Positions 1 to 5,557 of a stretch of DNA of 5,557 bases are shown in pieces. The translations under genes were made by a program, and so were the position numbers. The stretch covers positions 1-5,557 of the forward strand of contig JACQDI010000381.1 in assembly GCA_016201195.1 (NCBI GenBank), read 5' to 3'. Below the pieces are notes generated by a model. The model did no database searches. It saw nothing but the letters and a program-made list of their open reading frames with translations, and was not told where the DNA came from. Position 1 is the first letter of the stretch. Each line of letters opens with the position of its first letter. Source of the DNA: Acidobacteriota bacterium (GTDB taxonomy: Bacteria > Acidobacteriota > Terriglobia > Bryobacterales > JACQDG01).

Positions 1-1
1 G

Positions 2-1012
2 CCCGTCATTTACGATCCCGCGCAAATTGATTTTTCCAGGCCCGGCAAGCACCATTACCAGGTCGCCTTCCACCTGGACTCGACCTGGGGTTACTCGCTG
101 GTGCCGCTAACGGTAATCAACGGGCAGCGGCCGGGCAACGCACCGGCGGTAGCGGCGTTCGGCGGTACGCATGGAAATGAATACGAGGGCCCGGTGGCAA
201 TCAAGCGCCTGGCGCAGGACCTGGATCCGGCGGACATCGCCGGGCGGGTCATCTTGATTCCGCAGTTGAGCGAGAGCGCGTGCGTCGCCGGAACGCGGGT
301 CTCCCCGCTGGATGGCGTCAACATGAACCGGGCCTTCCCCGGCAATCCCAGGGGTACGGTCTCCTATCGCATCGCCCACTTCGTGAAGACCCGAATCTTC
401 CCCCAGGTGCGGGTCGTTCTGGACATTCATGCTGGCGGTCGGGAGGCGGTGTTCCCGATTTGCACTTCCTTCCACCCGATTCCCGACCCGGCGCAGCGAA
501 CCGAGATTGCGGCCGTCGCCCGGCTCTTTGACACGCCGTTCATCTTCATCTACACGAAACAGATGGCCTCGGGCCTGCTGACCGACGAGGCTGAAGCGGA
601 AGGCAAGATCGCCATCGGGGGCGAGTTCGGCTTTGGCGAGGCGACCAGCGTCCGCGGAACCCGGCACGCCTACGAGGGGATCAAGAACGTGCTGCGCCAT
701 TACGGGCTGCTGGCGGGTGAAGTGGTCAAAATCGATCCGGACCGGCCCACGCCACCGCGATTGGTCCAGGCGGCGAACCTGGAAGACTACATTCCGTGTC
801 CGACAAGCGGCATCTGGGAGCCGGCAGTCGAGGTCGGGGCCGACGTGCAGGAAGGAGACCTCATGGGGCGCCTGCACGACTTTTCGGATCACTCCTCGCT
901 GGCGCGGGAGATCCGAGCTCACCGGTCAGGAGTCGTCATCGCACTCTATTTTGCGGCGGTATGCCAGAAGGGTTCCACGCTGTACGTCATCGGCCAGGAC
1001 GCGCAACTGTGA
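2..1012 (+). CDS. Succinylglutamate desuccinylase/aspartoacylase (AspA/AstE) family zinc deacylase, 5'-partial
   Basis: Zinc-dependent amidohydrolase of the M14-like AspA/AstE family, which removes an acyl group from an N-acyl amino acid or similar amide in the cytoplasm. The frame is open to the window edge and already reads family-like residues (HLDSTWGYSLVPLTVI), so the GTG at 101 is probably internal and the true start lies upstream. Counting from codon 101, GTHGNEYEG holds zinc ligands H24 and E27. DGVNMNRAFPG (71-81) is the substrate-binding N-x-N-R loop. DIHAGG supplies the third ligand, H110. GGEFG (E175) is the likely catalytic glutamate. Residues 230-303 form a C-terminal beta domain with a biotinyl-like turn (VEVGADVQEGDLMGRL). 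All metal-site residues are present, so it looks active. The stop TGA overlaps the GTG of the next gene, indicating co-translation. The family is certain; the substrate is unknown, and arginine catabolism is not suggested because no other ast genes are present. Confidence 0.9.
   Translation, partial: PVIYDPAQIDFSRPGKHHYQVAFHLDSTWGYSLVPLTVINGQRPGNAPAVAAFGGTHGNEYEGPVAIKRLAQDLDPADIAGRVILIPQLSESACVAGTRVSPLDGVNMNRAFPGNPRGTVSYRIAHFVKTRIFPQVRVVLDIHAGGREAVFPICTSFHPIPDPAQRTEIAAVARLFDTPFIFIYTKQMASGLLTDEAEAEGKIAIGGEFGFGEATSVRGTRHAYEGIKNVLRHYGLLAGEVVKIDPDRPTPPRLVQAANLEDYIPCPTSGIWEPAVEVGADVQEGDLMGRLHDFSDHSSLAREIRAHRSGVVIALYFAAVCQKGSTLYVIGQDAQL
996..999 (+). promoter_or_regulatory. Ribosome binding site for the enolase-superfamily gene
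   Basis: AGGA lies 9 nt before the GTG at 1009, inside the end of the deacylase gene. It supports 1009 as the start over the ATG at 796, which would overlap the upstream gene by more than 200 bp and add an N-terminus unlike the family. Confidence 0.5.
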
Positions 1013-2160
1013 AGATTTCCAACGTGGAAGTGTTGGTGCTGAAGTCGCCGGGACTGTACCACAGTCCCGAAGGCGCCGAGGAGCCGAGTGGGCCGACCTA
1101 TATGGGCCTGGTGAAGGTTTCGACCGACGCCGGGATTGTCGGCTACTCGGACATGGAGACCTCGGCGCCGGTGGCAAAGGCCGCCGTGGAAGCGCCGCGG
1201 TGGAGCGAGCCGGGGCTGGAGTTCTGCGACGGGTTGGCCTCGCTGGTGATCGGCGAGAATCCGCTGGAGGTGGAGCGGCTCTGGTACAAGATGTACCGGG
1301 GTAGCATTTACTTCGGCCGGCGCGGAGTGGTCATCCAGGCGATCTCGGCGATCGACATTGCGCTCTGGGACATCATGGGGAAGTTCTACCAGCAGCCCAT
1401 TCATATTCTGCTGGGCGCCAGGTGGCGGGACCGGGTGCGCGCCTATGCCAGCACGCTGTTCCGGCCTACGCCGGATGCGATGCGAGAAGCGGCCCGCCGG
1501 TATGTGGACCAGGGGTTTACGGCCATCAAGTTCGGGTGGGGCGTTTTCGGTCGCGATCCTGCGATGGACGTGCGCCTGGTGGAGGCGGCGCGAGCGGAGA
1601 TCGGCGATCGCCACGATCTGCTGATCGACACCGGGTGGTTTGTCGAGCGGACTCCCAAGGAGGCGATCCGGGTGATTCGGTCGTTGGAGCCCTTTCGGCC
1701 GTTCTTCATCGAGGAAATCCTGCATCCGGAGGACTACGATGGGTATCGACAGGTGGCCGACAGCGTCGAAACCCTGATCGCATGCGGCGAGCAGGAGGCG
1801 ACCGAATGGGGTTTCCGGCAGTTGATCGAAGTCGCCAAGGTGGACGTGGTGCAGCCGGACCTGACCCGGTGCGGCGGGTTCACCGTCGCGCGCAAGATCG
1901 TGCACATGGCGGAACGGGCGAACGTGCTGGTGATCCCGCATTCCTGGTCCAGCGACCTGCTGGCGGCGGCCTCGCTGCATCTGAACGCCTTCCAGCGCCG
2001 GGCTGTATTCGTGGAGTTCAACACGTCGCAGGGGCCCTTGAGTCGTGCCCTGGTGAAAGAACCGTTGCGGCTGGTGGACGGCCACGTCGCCGTGCCCTCC
2101 GGGCCGGGCCTGGGCGTGGAGGTCAATGAAAAAACCATCGAGCAGTACCGCATCGCTTGA
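1009..2160 (+). CDS. Mandelate racemase/muconate lactonizing enzyme-type enolase-superfamily protein, probable acid-sugar dehydratase
   Basis: Cytoplasmic Mg2+-dependent enzyme of 383 aa, normal for the family, that abstracts a proton next to a carboxylate. GTG 1009 is chosen because KISNVEVLVLKSP is a typical family N-terminus and AGGA precedes it. Residues 1-130 are the capping alpha+beta domain and 140-360 the TIM barrel. Metal ligands are D207 (IDTGW), E235 (FIEE) and E261 (CGEQ). The His-Asp dyad of the mandelate racemase subgroup is D284 (QPDLTRCGG) and H311 (IPHSW), with E336 (VEFN) matching Glu317 of mandelate racemase. The usual KxK motif reads K174-F-G176, so the second lysine is missing. 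The intact dyad with only one lysine argues against a two-base racemase and fits a dehydratase using His as acid/base. The gene overlaps the deacylase by 4 bp and touches the transporter gene, so all three probably serve one compound. Exact substrate (aldonate, uronate-derived or other hydroxy acid) cannot be told. Confidence 0.93.
   Translation: MKISNVEVLVLKSPGLYHSPEGAEEPSGPTYMGLVKVSTDAGIVGYSDMETSAPVAKAAVEAPRWSEPGLEFCDGLASLVIGENPLEVERLWYKMYRGSIYFGRRGVVIQAISAIDIALWDIMGKFYQQPIHILLGARWRDRVRAYASTLFRPTPDAMREAARRYVDQGFTAIKFGWGVFGRDPAMDVRLVEAARAEIGDRHDLLIDTGWFVERTPKEAIRVIRSLEPFRPFFIEEILHPEDYDGYRQVADSVETLIACGEQEATEWGFRQLIEVAKVDVVQPDLTRCGGFTVARKIVHMAERANVLVIPHSWSSDLLAAASLHLNAFQRRAVFVEFNTSQGPLSRALVKEPLRLVDGHVAVPSGPGLGVEVNEKTIEQYRIA
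2118..2122 (+). promoter_or_regulatory. Candidate ribosome binding site for the MFS gene (start at 2126)
   Basis: GGAGG is a strong Shine-Dalgarno core but only 3 nt from the ATG at 2126, shorter than usual. A competing option is GAGG at 2177-2180, 5 nt before an in-frame GTG at 2186. The start of the transporter is therefore not settled. Confidence 0.4.
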
Positions 2161-3406
2161 CGACGTCAGGCGGGGCGAGGCCGGCGTGGTTCCGCTGCGG
2201 CTCGCCTGGATGGTCGTCGGGCTGCTGTGGCTCGCTTTCTTCATCAACTACGTCGACCGGCAGGTGGTCTTTTCTATTTTCCCCGTCCTGCGACGGGAGT
2301 TGAATTTCTCCAACCAGCAACTGGGGCTGATCGGGTCGATTTTCATCTGGGTGTATTCGCTGTGCTCGCCGGTGGTGGGCCGCATGGCGGACGTGATCCG
2401 CCGGGAGCGCGTGATTGTGGTGAGCTTGGTCCTGTTCAGCCTGGCGACGCTGGGGACCGGTCTCAGCACCTCGGCCGAGATCTTCTTGTTCTGGCGCGCA
2501 GTAATGGGCGTGACCGAGGCCCTCTATGCCCCGGCCGCCATGAGCCTGATCGGCGCGCTGCATACGGGCGCGACGCGATCCAAAGCGCTCGCGATCCACG
2601 GCACAGCGCAGTTGACCGGGATCACCGCGGGAAGCTGGTACGGCGGGTGGATGGCGGAGCGCGCCGGCTGGCGGGCGGCCTTTACCTGGTTGACGGTGGC
2701 GGGCTTGGCGTATGCCCCGATTCTGTGGCTGCGCCTTCGTAAGCTGCCGGAGGTGGGGCTGGGCGGCGCGCGCGGACGGGCTGCGCCCGCCGACATCTTC
2801 CGATCCCGGTGCTACCTGGCGCTCGCAGTTGCATTCCTGGCCCTGCTGGTAATGCTGTGGATGTTTTACGCGTGGTTGCCCAACTTCGTTTACGAGCGAT
2901 ACGGGCTGTCGCTCGCTGAAAGCGGGCTCACGGGCACGCTGTACTTGCAGATCAGCTCCATCCTCGGCATCCTGGCCGGGGGTGTGCTAGGCGATCGGGC
3001 GGTAAAATGGTCTCCGGCTGGACGTTTCTATGTTGTGGGTTTGGGGTTGCTGCTGTGCGCGCCCTTTGCGTATCTCACCTTGGCCGTCCGCTCCCTGGCT
3101 TTGCTCAAAGCGGCATCGGCGGGGTTCGGGTTCTTTTCCGGGGTCATGATCGCCAACAATTTCGCGTCGGCGTACGAGGTGGTCTCGGAGCGCAACTACG
3201 GGCTGGCGGCGGGAACGCTCAACATGGTGGGAGGGTTGGCCGGCGGCGTGGGGATCTTCCTGGCGGGAAAGTGGAAGGACTCGGTGGGGATCGAGGTTCT
3301 CATGATGTGGGGCGCGGCCGGTGCGGCTGCCGCGGCGGTATTGATGATGATGGTGGTCCGCGGCAGTTTTGAAGGGGACCGAAGGCGGGCGGGGATGACA
3401 CGATAG
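2126..3406 (+). CDS. MFS transporter, organic-anion/sugar-acid (ACS-like) type
   Basis: Inner-membrane major facilitator of 426 aa with about 12 hydrophobic segments (roughly residues 28-47, 64-84, 96-114, 118-140, 155-178, 183-203, 229-250, 268-289, 301-320, 326-347, 360-381 and 389-411). Helix 1 ends in NYVDRQ, the signature seen in anion:cation symporters for hexuronate, galactonate and related acids. The loop between helices 2 and 3 holds the MFS motif A (GRMADVIRRER, from G85). The cytoplasmic loop between helices 6 and 7 is short (about 204-226). The gene overlaps the enolase-superfamily gene by 35 bp if it starts at ATG 2126; starting at GTG 2186 would give 406 aa and a shorter N-tail (VPLRLAWMVV) more like characterised relatives. 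The operon position suggests it imports the substrate of the two enzymes before it. Proton- or cation-coupled uptake of a carboxylated sugar is inferred, not shown. Confidence 0.92.
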   Translation: MKKPSSSTASLDDVRRGEAGVVPLRLAWMVVGLLWLAFFINYVDRQVVFSIFPVLRRELNFSNQQLGLIGSIFIWVYSLCSPVVGRMADVIRRERVIVVSLVLFSLATLGTGLSTSAEIFLFWRAVMGVTEALYAPAAMSLIGALHTGATRSKALAIHGTAQLTGITAGSWYGGWMAERAGWRAAFTWLTVAGLAYAPILWLRLRKLPEVGLGGARGRAAPADIFRSRCYLALAVAFLALLVMLWMFYAWLPNFVYERYGLSLAESGLTGTLYLQISSILGILAGGVLGDRAVKWSPAGRFYVVGLGLLLCAPFAYLTLAVRSLALLKAASAGFGFFSGVMIANNFASAYEVVSERNYGLAAGTLNMVGGLAGGVGIFLAGKWKDSVGIEVLMMWGAAGAAAAAVLMMMVVRGSFEGDRRRAGMTR

Positions 3407-3434
3407 CTGTCGGCCTTCAGGTATTGCTTTACCT
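3381..3434. terminator. Possible hairpins between the convergent genes
   Basis: GAAGGC (3381-3386) can pair with GCCTTC (3413-3418), with an inner GACA/TGTC pair (3397-3400 with 3408-3411) and a 10-nt bulge. A second short hairpin, AGGTA (3419-3423) with TACCT (3430-3434), spans the hydrolase stop codon. Neither has a clear T-tract, so termination is only a guess. The true gap between the stop codons is 22 bp. Confidence 0.2.
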
Positions 3435-4823
3435 CCCCTTCTCCAGCGACCAGAACGTCACGCCGTAGGCGTCGAGGTCCACGGCCAACTGTGTCGTCCC
3501 CTGCCGGACTTGGAGCGGCCCCTGGGGACGCAGGCGGTGGTTTTCATCGTCGCTGGGAGCGGTCGCATCCAATACCACGCGCCGCGCCGTCAGATTCTCC
3601 GCAGCGCCTTGTACGGTTACTGCGAGCTGGGCGGGAGAGGTCGAGAAGTTCCACAGCATCACGTTGTAGCTTTGGAGCTTCGGGTCGTGGGTGGCGAAGC
3701 CGTGGACTGCCGGGTCGGACGATTCCACGCTCAGCCGCTCGCCGGTCAGCCGGGAAAGCAGCTTGAAGATGAAATAGGCGGGCCGGACCCGGTTCTGGTA
3801 GTCGAACAGGCCGTCGAACTGGGGCATGCGGTTCCACCAGCGGGTCATCAGCGCCGTCCCCGCCGGCGACATGAATTTCGCGAACGTCTCCGAAGAGACG
3901 TGATAGTCGCGAATATGGTAGTAGCAGGAATAATCCAGTCCGGCATCCTTCATCTGCCAGGCGACCTCGGCGACAAAGCAAGGCTGGAAGCGATGGTCGA
4001 GGGGCGGCTCGCGCAAGGACATGTTCCATTCGTTCAGGATCGTTTCGGGCTGGAGTGCGGGGTATTTCCGGAGCAGCGCTTTCGTGCTGTCGATGGTGGC
4101 CCGGATCCGCAGCGGGTCGTTGTTGTAGATGTGCCACGAGACAAAATGCAAGGGCGCCTTCTTGGCGACGCAGAAATCGAGGAGAGCCGGTAGAATCGGC
4201 GAGTTGGGGTTGGCTAGCGCGGGTCCGCCGACGCGCGCCTCGGGATCGGCGCGAAGGATCGCTGCGACGGTGCTCTGGTAGTAGCGGGGATAGTTCTCCG
4301 GCGTGAAGCGATAGGGACAGCCGCCGTTCTCCCCGATATCCGGTTCATTGGAAACTTCCCAGTATCGAATGTCGGCCCCGCGATCTTTATGACGGCGGAC
4401 CATGTTGAAGACTAACTTTTCCCAAGCGGGATAGCTTGTGGGCTCGACGATATCCTGGTCGATTTTGGGAAACAGAACCTGGGGCTTGAAGGCAATGCAC
4501 ATGAGGGGCTTGGCGCCGGTCTTCAGGATCAGATCGACCGAGGCGTCGAGGGTGGTCCAGTGGTAGCGGTCCGGGGTCGGCATCAGGTCGAAGTATTCCT
4601 GTAGGAAGATCCGGATGAGGCGGGGCTTGAGGGCGCGAATCTCAGCGAGGCGGTCGGCCCACATCGGTTCCTCGGAGAGGCCGCCCTGGCCCAGGGCAAA
4701 GCGGTCGATCTCGAGCGGTCCGAGCCTGGATCCCAGATCGACCCGCATCTGAACCGGTCGTCCCTGAGCTCCGGCGACCGCCAGTGAGAACAGAAATGCC
4801 AAAAGAAGTCGAAGCGCGGTCAT
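3429..4823 (-). CDS. Exported clan-A glycoside hydrolase, GH39-like
   Basis: Predicted secreted retaining glycosidase of 464 aa. The ATG at 4823 is chosen because it starts a clean signal peptide: MTAL-R, hydrophobic core at about 5-16, and an AGA site with cleavage likely after A19. There is no lipobox cysteine. ATG 4847 in the same frame would put extra polar residues before the signal. A TIM-barrel region (about 40-365) carries YWEVSNEPD, with N159-E160 as acid/base, and ILNEWN, with E265 as nucleophile, the spacing and motifs of GH39/clan A enzymes. HFVSWHIY (226-233) is another family-like strand. A beta-sandwich tail (about 370-464) ends in GVTFWSL, common in GH39/GH51-like enzymes. Both catalytic glutamates are present. 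Beta-xylosidase, iduronidase-type or another glycosidase activity is possible, and the exact GH family needs a profile search. The gene faces the transporter end to end and diverges from the RraA-like gene, suggesting it feeds the same catabolic module. Confidence 0.85.
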   Translation of the reverse strand: MTALRLLLAFLFSLAVAGAQGRPVQMRVDLGSRLGPLEIDRFALGQGGLSEEPMWADRLAEIRALKPRLIRIFLQEYFDLMPTPDRYHWTTLDASVDLILKTGAKPLMCIAFKPQVLFPKIDQDIVEPTSYPAWEKLVFNMVRRHKDRGADIRYWEVSNEPDIGENGGCPYRFTPENYPRYYQSTVAAILRADPEARVGGPALANPNSPILPALLDFCVAKKAPLHFVSWHIYNNDPLRIRATIDSTKALLRKYPALQPETILNEWNMSLREPPLDHRFQPCFVAEVAWQMKDAGLDYSCYYHIRDYHVSSETFAKFMSPAGTALMTRWWNRMPQFDGLFDYQNRVRPAYFIFKLLSRLTGERLSVESSDPAVHGFATHDPKLQSYNVMLWNFSTSPAQLAVTVQGAAENLTARRVVLDATAPSDDENHRLRPQGPLQVRQGTTQLAVDLDAYGVTFWSLEKGR

Positions 4824-4824
4824 G

Positions 4825-4830
4825 TCCCCT
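4825..4830 (-). promoter_or_regulatory. Weak ribosome binding site for the glycoside hydrolase gene
   Basis: Read on the minus strand this is AGGGGA, one base before the ATG at 4823. It is purine-rich but poorly matched and very close, so initiation may rely little on Shine-Dalgarno pairing. No such motif precedes the alternative ATG at 4847. Confidence 0.25.
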
Positions 4831-4835
4831 ATACT
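4830..4835 (+). promoter_or_regulatory. Candidate -10 element (TATACT) in the divergent gap
   Basis: TATACT differs from the TATAAT consensus at one base and is the only AT-rich stretch between the two divergent genes. No convincing -35 is seen 15-18 bp upstream. Transcription starting about 7 nt downstream would leave a leader of only a few bases before ATG 4846, which also lacks a Shine-Dalgarno sequence, so a near-leaderless mRNA is possible. The overlapping minus-strand hexamer TAGTAT (4836-4831) could serve the hydrolase gene likewise. Confidence 0.3.
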
Positions 4836-4845
4836 ACTCTGTGTC

Positions 4846-5544
4846 ATGACGAATCCGAACGCACCCGCGGCCCGACGACCCGCCACTCCCGAAGAAATCG
4901 AGATGTTCACCTTCCTGGAGAAAAACCTGTACACGGCTGTGGTGTCCGACAGCCTCGACCAGCTCGGCTATCGCGAGCAGGCTATGCGCGAGCACTTGCG
5001 GCCGCTAAGCCCATCCTTTTGTTTTGCCGGCTGGGCGTGCACCATTTCCTGCCGCGACGTGTATCACGTGCCGGAGGATCCCTACGGGCTGGAAATCGAG
5101 GCGGTGGACAGCATTCTGGCGGGGGAGGTGGTGGTCGTGGCGACCCAGCGATCGAAACGCAACGCCCCCTGGGGAGAGCTGCTTTCCACCGCCGCCCGAG
5201 CCAGAGGGGCGCGAGGAGCGGTGATCGACGGCCTGATCCGCGACGTGAAGAAGATCGAGGCGCTGGGTTTCCTGGTGTTTGCCGCCGGCATCAAACCTGT
5301 GGACTCGATGGGTCGCGGCGTTGTGACGGAGTACAACGTGCCGGTTGAGTGCGGAGGGGTTCTGGTACATCCCGGCGACCTGATCTTCGCGGATTTCGAC
5401 GGCATCGTCGTTGTTCCCCGGTGCGCCGTCGAAGAAGCCGTGCGCCTGGCGACCGACAAGGCCACTCGGGAGAACCACTCACGGGTAGAGCTGCTACAGG
5501 GGGCGTATCTGCGGGACGTATATCAAAAGTATGGGGTGCTGTAG
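4846..5544 (+). CDS. RraA-like / HMG-CHA aldolase-type class II pyruvate aldolase or decarboxylase
   Basis: Cytoplasmic protein of 232 aa (240 aa if ATG 4822 is used). PEEIEMF...VVSDSLDQLG is the family N-terminus. WGELLSTAARARGARG (109-124) and DGLIRD (128-133) form the active-site loop, with R132 binding the substrate carboxylate or oxyanion and D133 helping hold the divalent metal, as in 4-hydroxy-4-methyl-2-oxoglutarate/4-carboxy-4-hydroxy-2-oxoadipate aldolase. GVLVHPGDLIFADFDGIVVVP (171-191) is the second family motif. Length is close to the aldolase group (about 230 aa) and well above E. coli RraA (about 160 aa), so an enzyme rather than an RNase E regulator is expected. Family members cleave 2-keto-4-hydroxy acids to pyruvate and often also decarboxylate oxaloacetate. 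Beside an acid-sugar dehydratase gene it may cleave the 2-keto-3-deoxy product. Start 4846 is preferred because it gives the smaller gap to the divergent gene without overlap, but neither start has a good ribosome binding site. Confidence 0.9.
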   Translation: MTNPNAPAARRPATPEEIEMFTFLEKNLYTAVVSDSLDQLGYREQAMREHLRPLSPSFCFAGWACTISCRDVYHVPEDPYGLEIEAVDSILAGEVVVVATQRSKRNAPWGELLSTAARARGARGAVIDGLIRDVKKIEALGFLVFAAGIKPVDSMGRGVVTEYNVPVECGGVLVHPGDLIFADFDGIVVVPRCAVEEAVRLATDKATRENHSRVELLQGAYLRDVYQKYGVL

Positions 5545-5557
5545 ACGAGGCGAGCTA
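5545..5557. other. Non-coding end of the window
   Basis: Thirteen bases follow the stop of the RraA-like gene. No terminator or further start is visible before the window ends. Confidence 0.6.

Noticed and set aside
107..922. 271-codon minus-strand frame opposite the deacylase gene
   Set aside because: No recognisable domain and biased composition; shadow of the real gene.
796..1008. Upstream extension of the enolase-superfamily gene to ATG 796
   Set aside because: It would overlap the deacylase by 217 bp and its residues are Arg/Gly-rich, unlike the family N-terminus that begins at 1009.
946..2247. 433-codon open frame on the minus strand antisense to the enolase-superfamily gene
   Set aside because: It is low in hydrophobic core and rich in Arg, His, Pro and Gln, as expected for an antisense shadow in high-GC DNA. 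The plus-strand gene has full family motifs.
3381..3434. A strong bidirectional terminator between the convergent genes
   Set aside because: The stems are short or bulged and there is no T-tract; kept only as a low-confidence feature.
3510..4193. 227-codon plus-strand frame opposite the glycoside hydrolase gene
   Set aside because: No family motifs; the minus-strand gene has catalytic motifs and a signal peptide.
4824..4934. Extension of the hydrolase to ATG 4934
   Set aside because: It would add 37 residues before a clear signal peptide and overlap the divergent RraA-like gene.

Overview
The window is a gene-dense piece of a high-GC bacterial chromosome with five protein genes, almost no intergenic DNA, and no RNA genes, insertion sequences or CRISPR. 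Nothing in it fixes the taxon. A secreted glycosidase next to enolase-superfamily, RraA-type and AspA-type genes, with high GC, suits a soil polysaccharide degrader such as an Acidobacteriota (Solibacter/Bryobacter-like) member. That placement is an impression, not a measurement.

Layout. Bases 2-3406 (+) are a tight three-gene operon. First is a 5'-truncated zinc deacylase of the succinylglutamate desuccinylase/aspartoacylase (AspA/AstE) family. Second is a mandelate racemase-type enolase-superfamily enzyme, whose GTG start overlaps the deacylase stop (GTGA). Third is a 12-helix MFS transporter resembling organic-anion/sugar-acid carriers; it overlaps the enolase-superfamily gene by 35 bp or starts 25 bp after it, depending on the start chosen. 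Only 22 bp further on is the stop of a convergent (-) gene, 3429-4823, for an exported clan-A (GH39-like) glycoside hydrolase. Divergent from that gene, across a 22-bp gap, a (+) gene at 4846-5544 encodes an RraA-like / HMG-CHA-type class II aldolase. The last 13 bases are non-coding.

How the genes may work together (inference). The exported hydrolase releases a sugar or sugar acid from a glycan. The MFS carrier imports the acidic product. The deacylase may remove an acyl or amide group. The enolase-superfamily protein abstracts the proton next to a carboxylate, most likely dehydrating an acid sugar to a 2-keto-3-deoxy acid. The RraA-like protein may cleave that 2-keto acid to pyruvate plus an aldehyde. 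Each family is well known, but the combination with an AspA-type deacylase does not match a textbook pathway I can name.

The most notable details are three. The second lysine of the usual KxK motif is replaced by Gly in the enolase-superfamily protein. The divergent start region has two CATG sites 24 bp apart, each giving an in-frame ATG to both genes. The operon genes are joined by overlapping start and stop codons.
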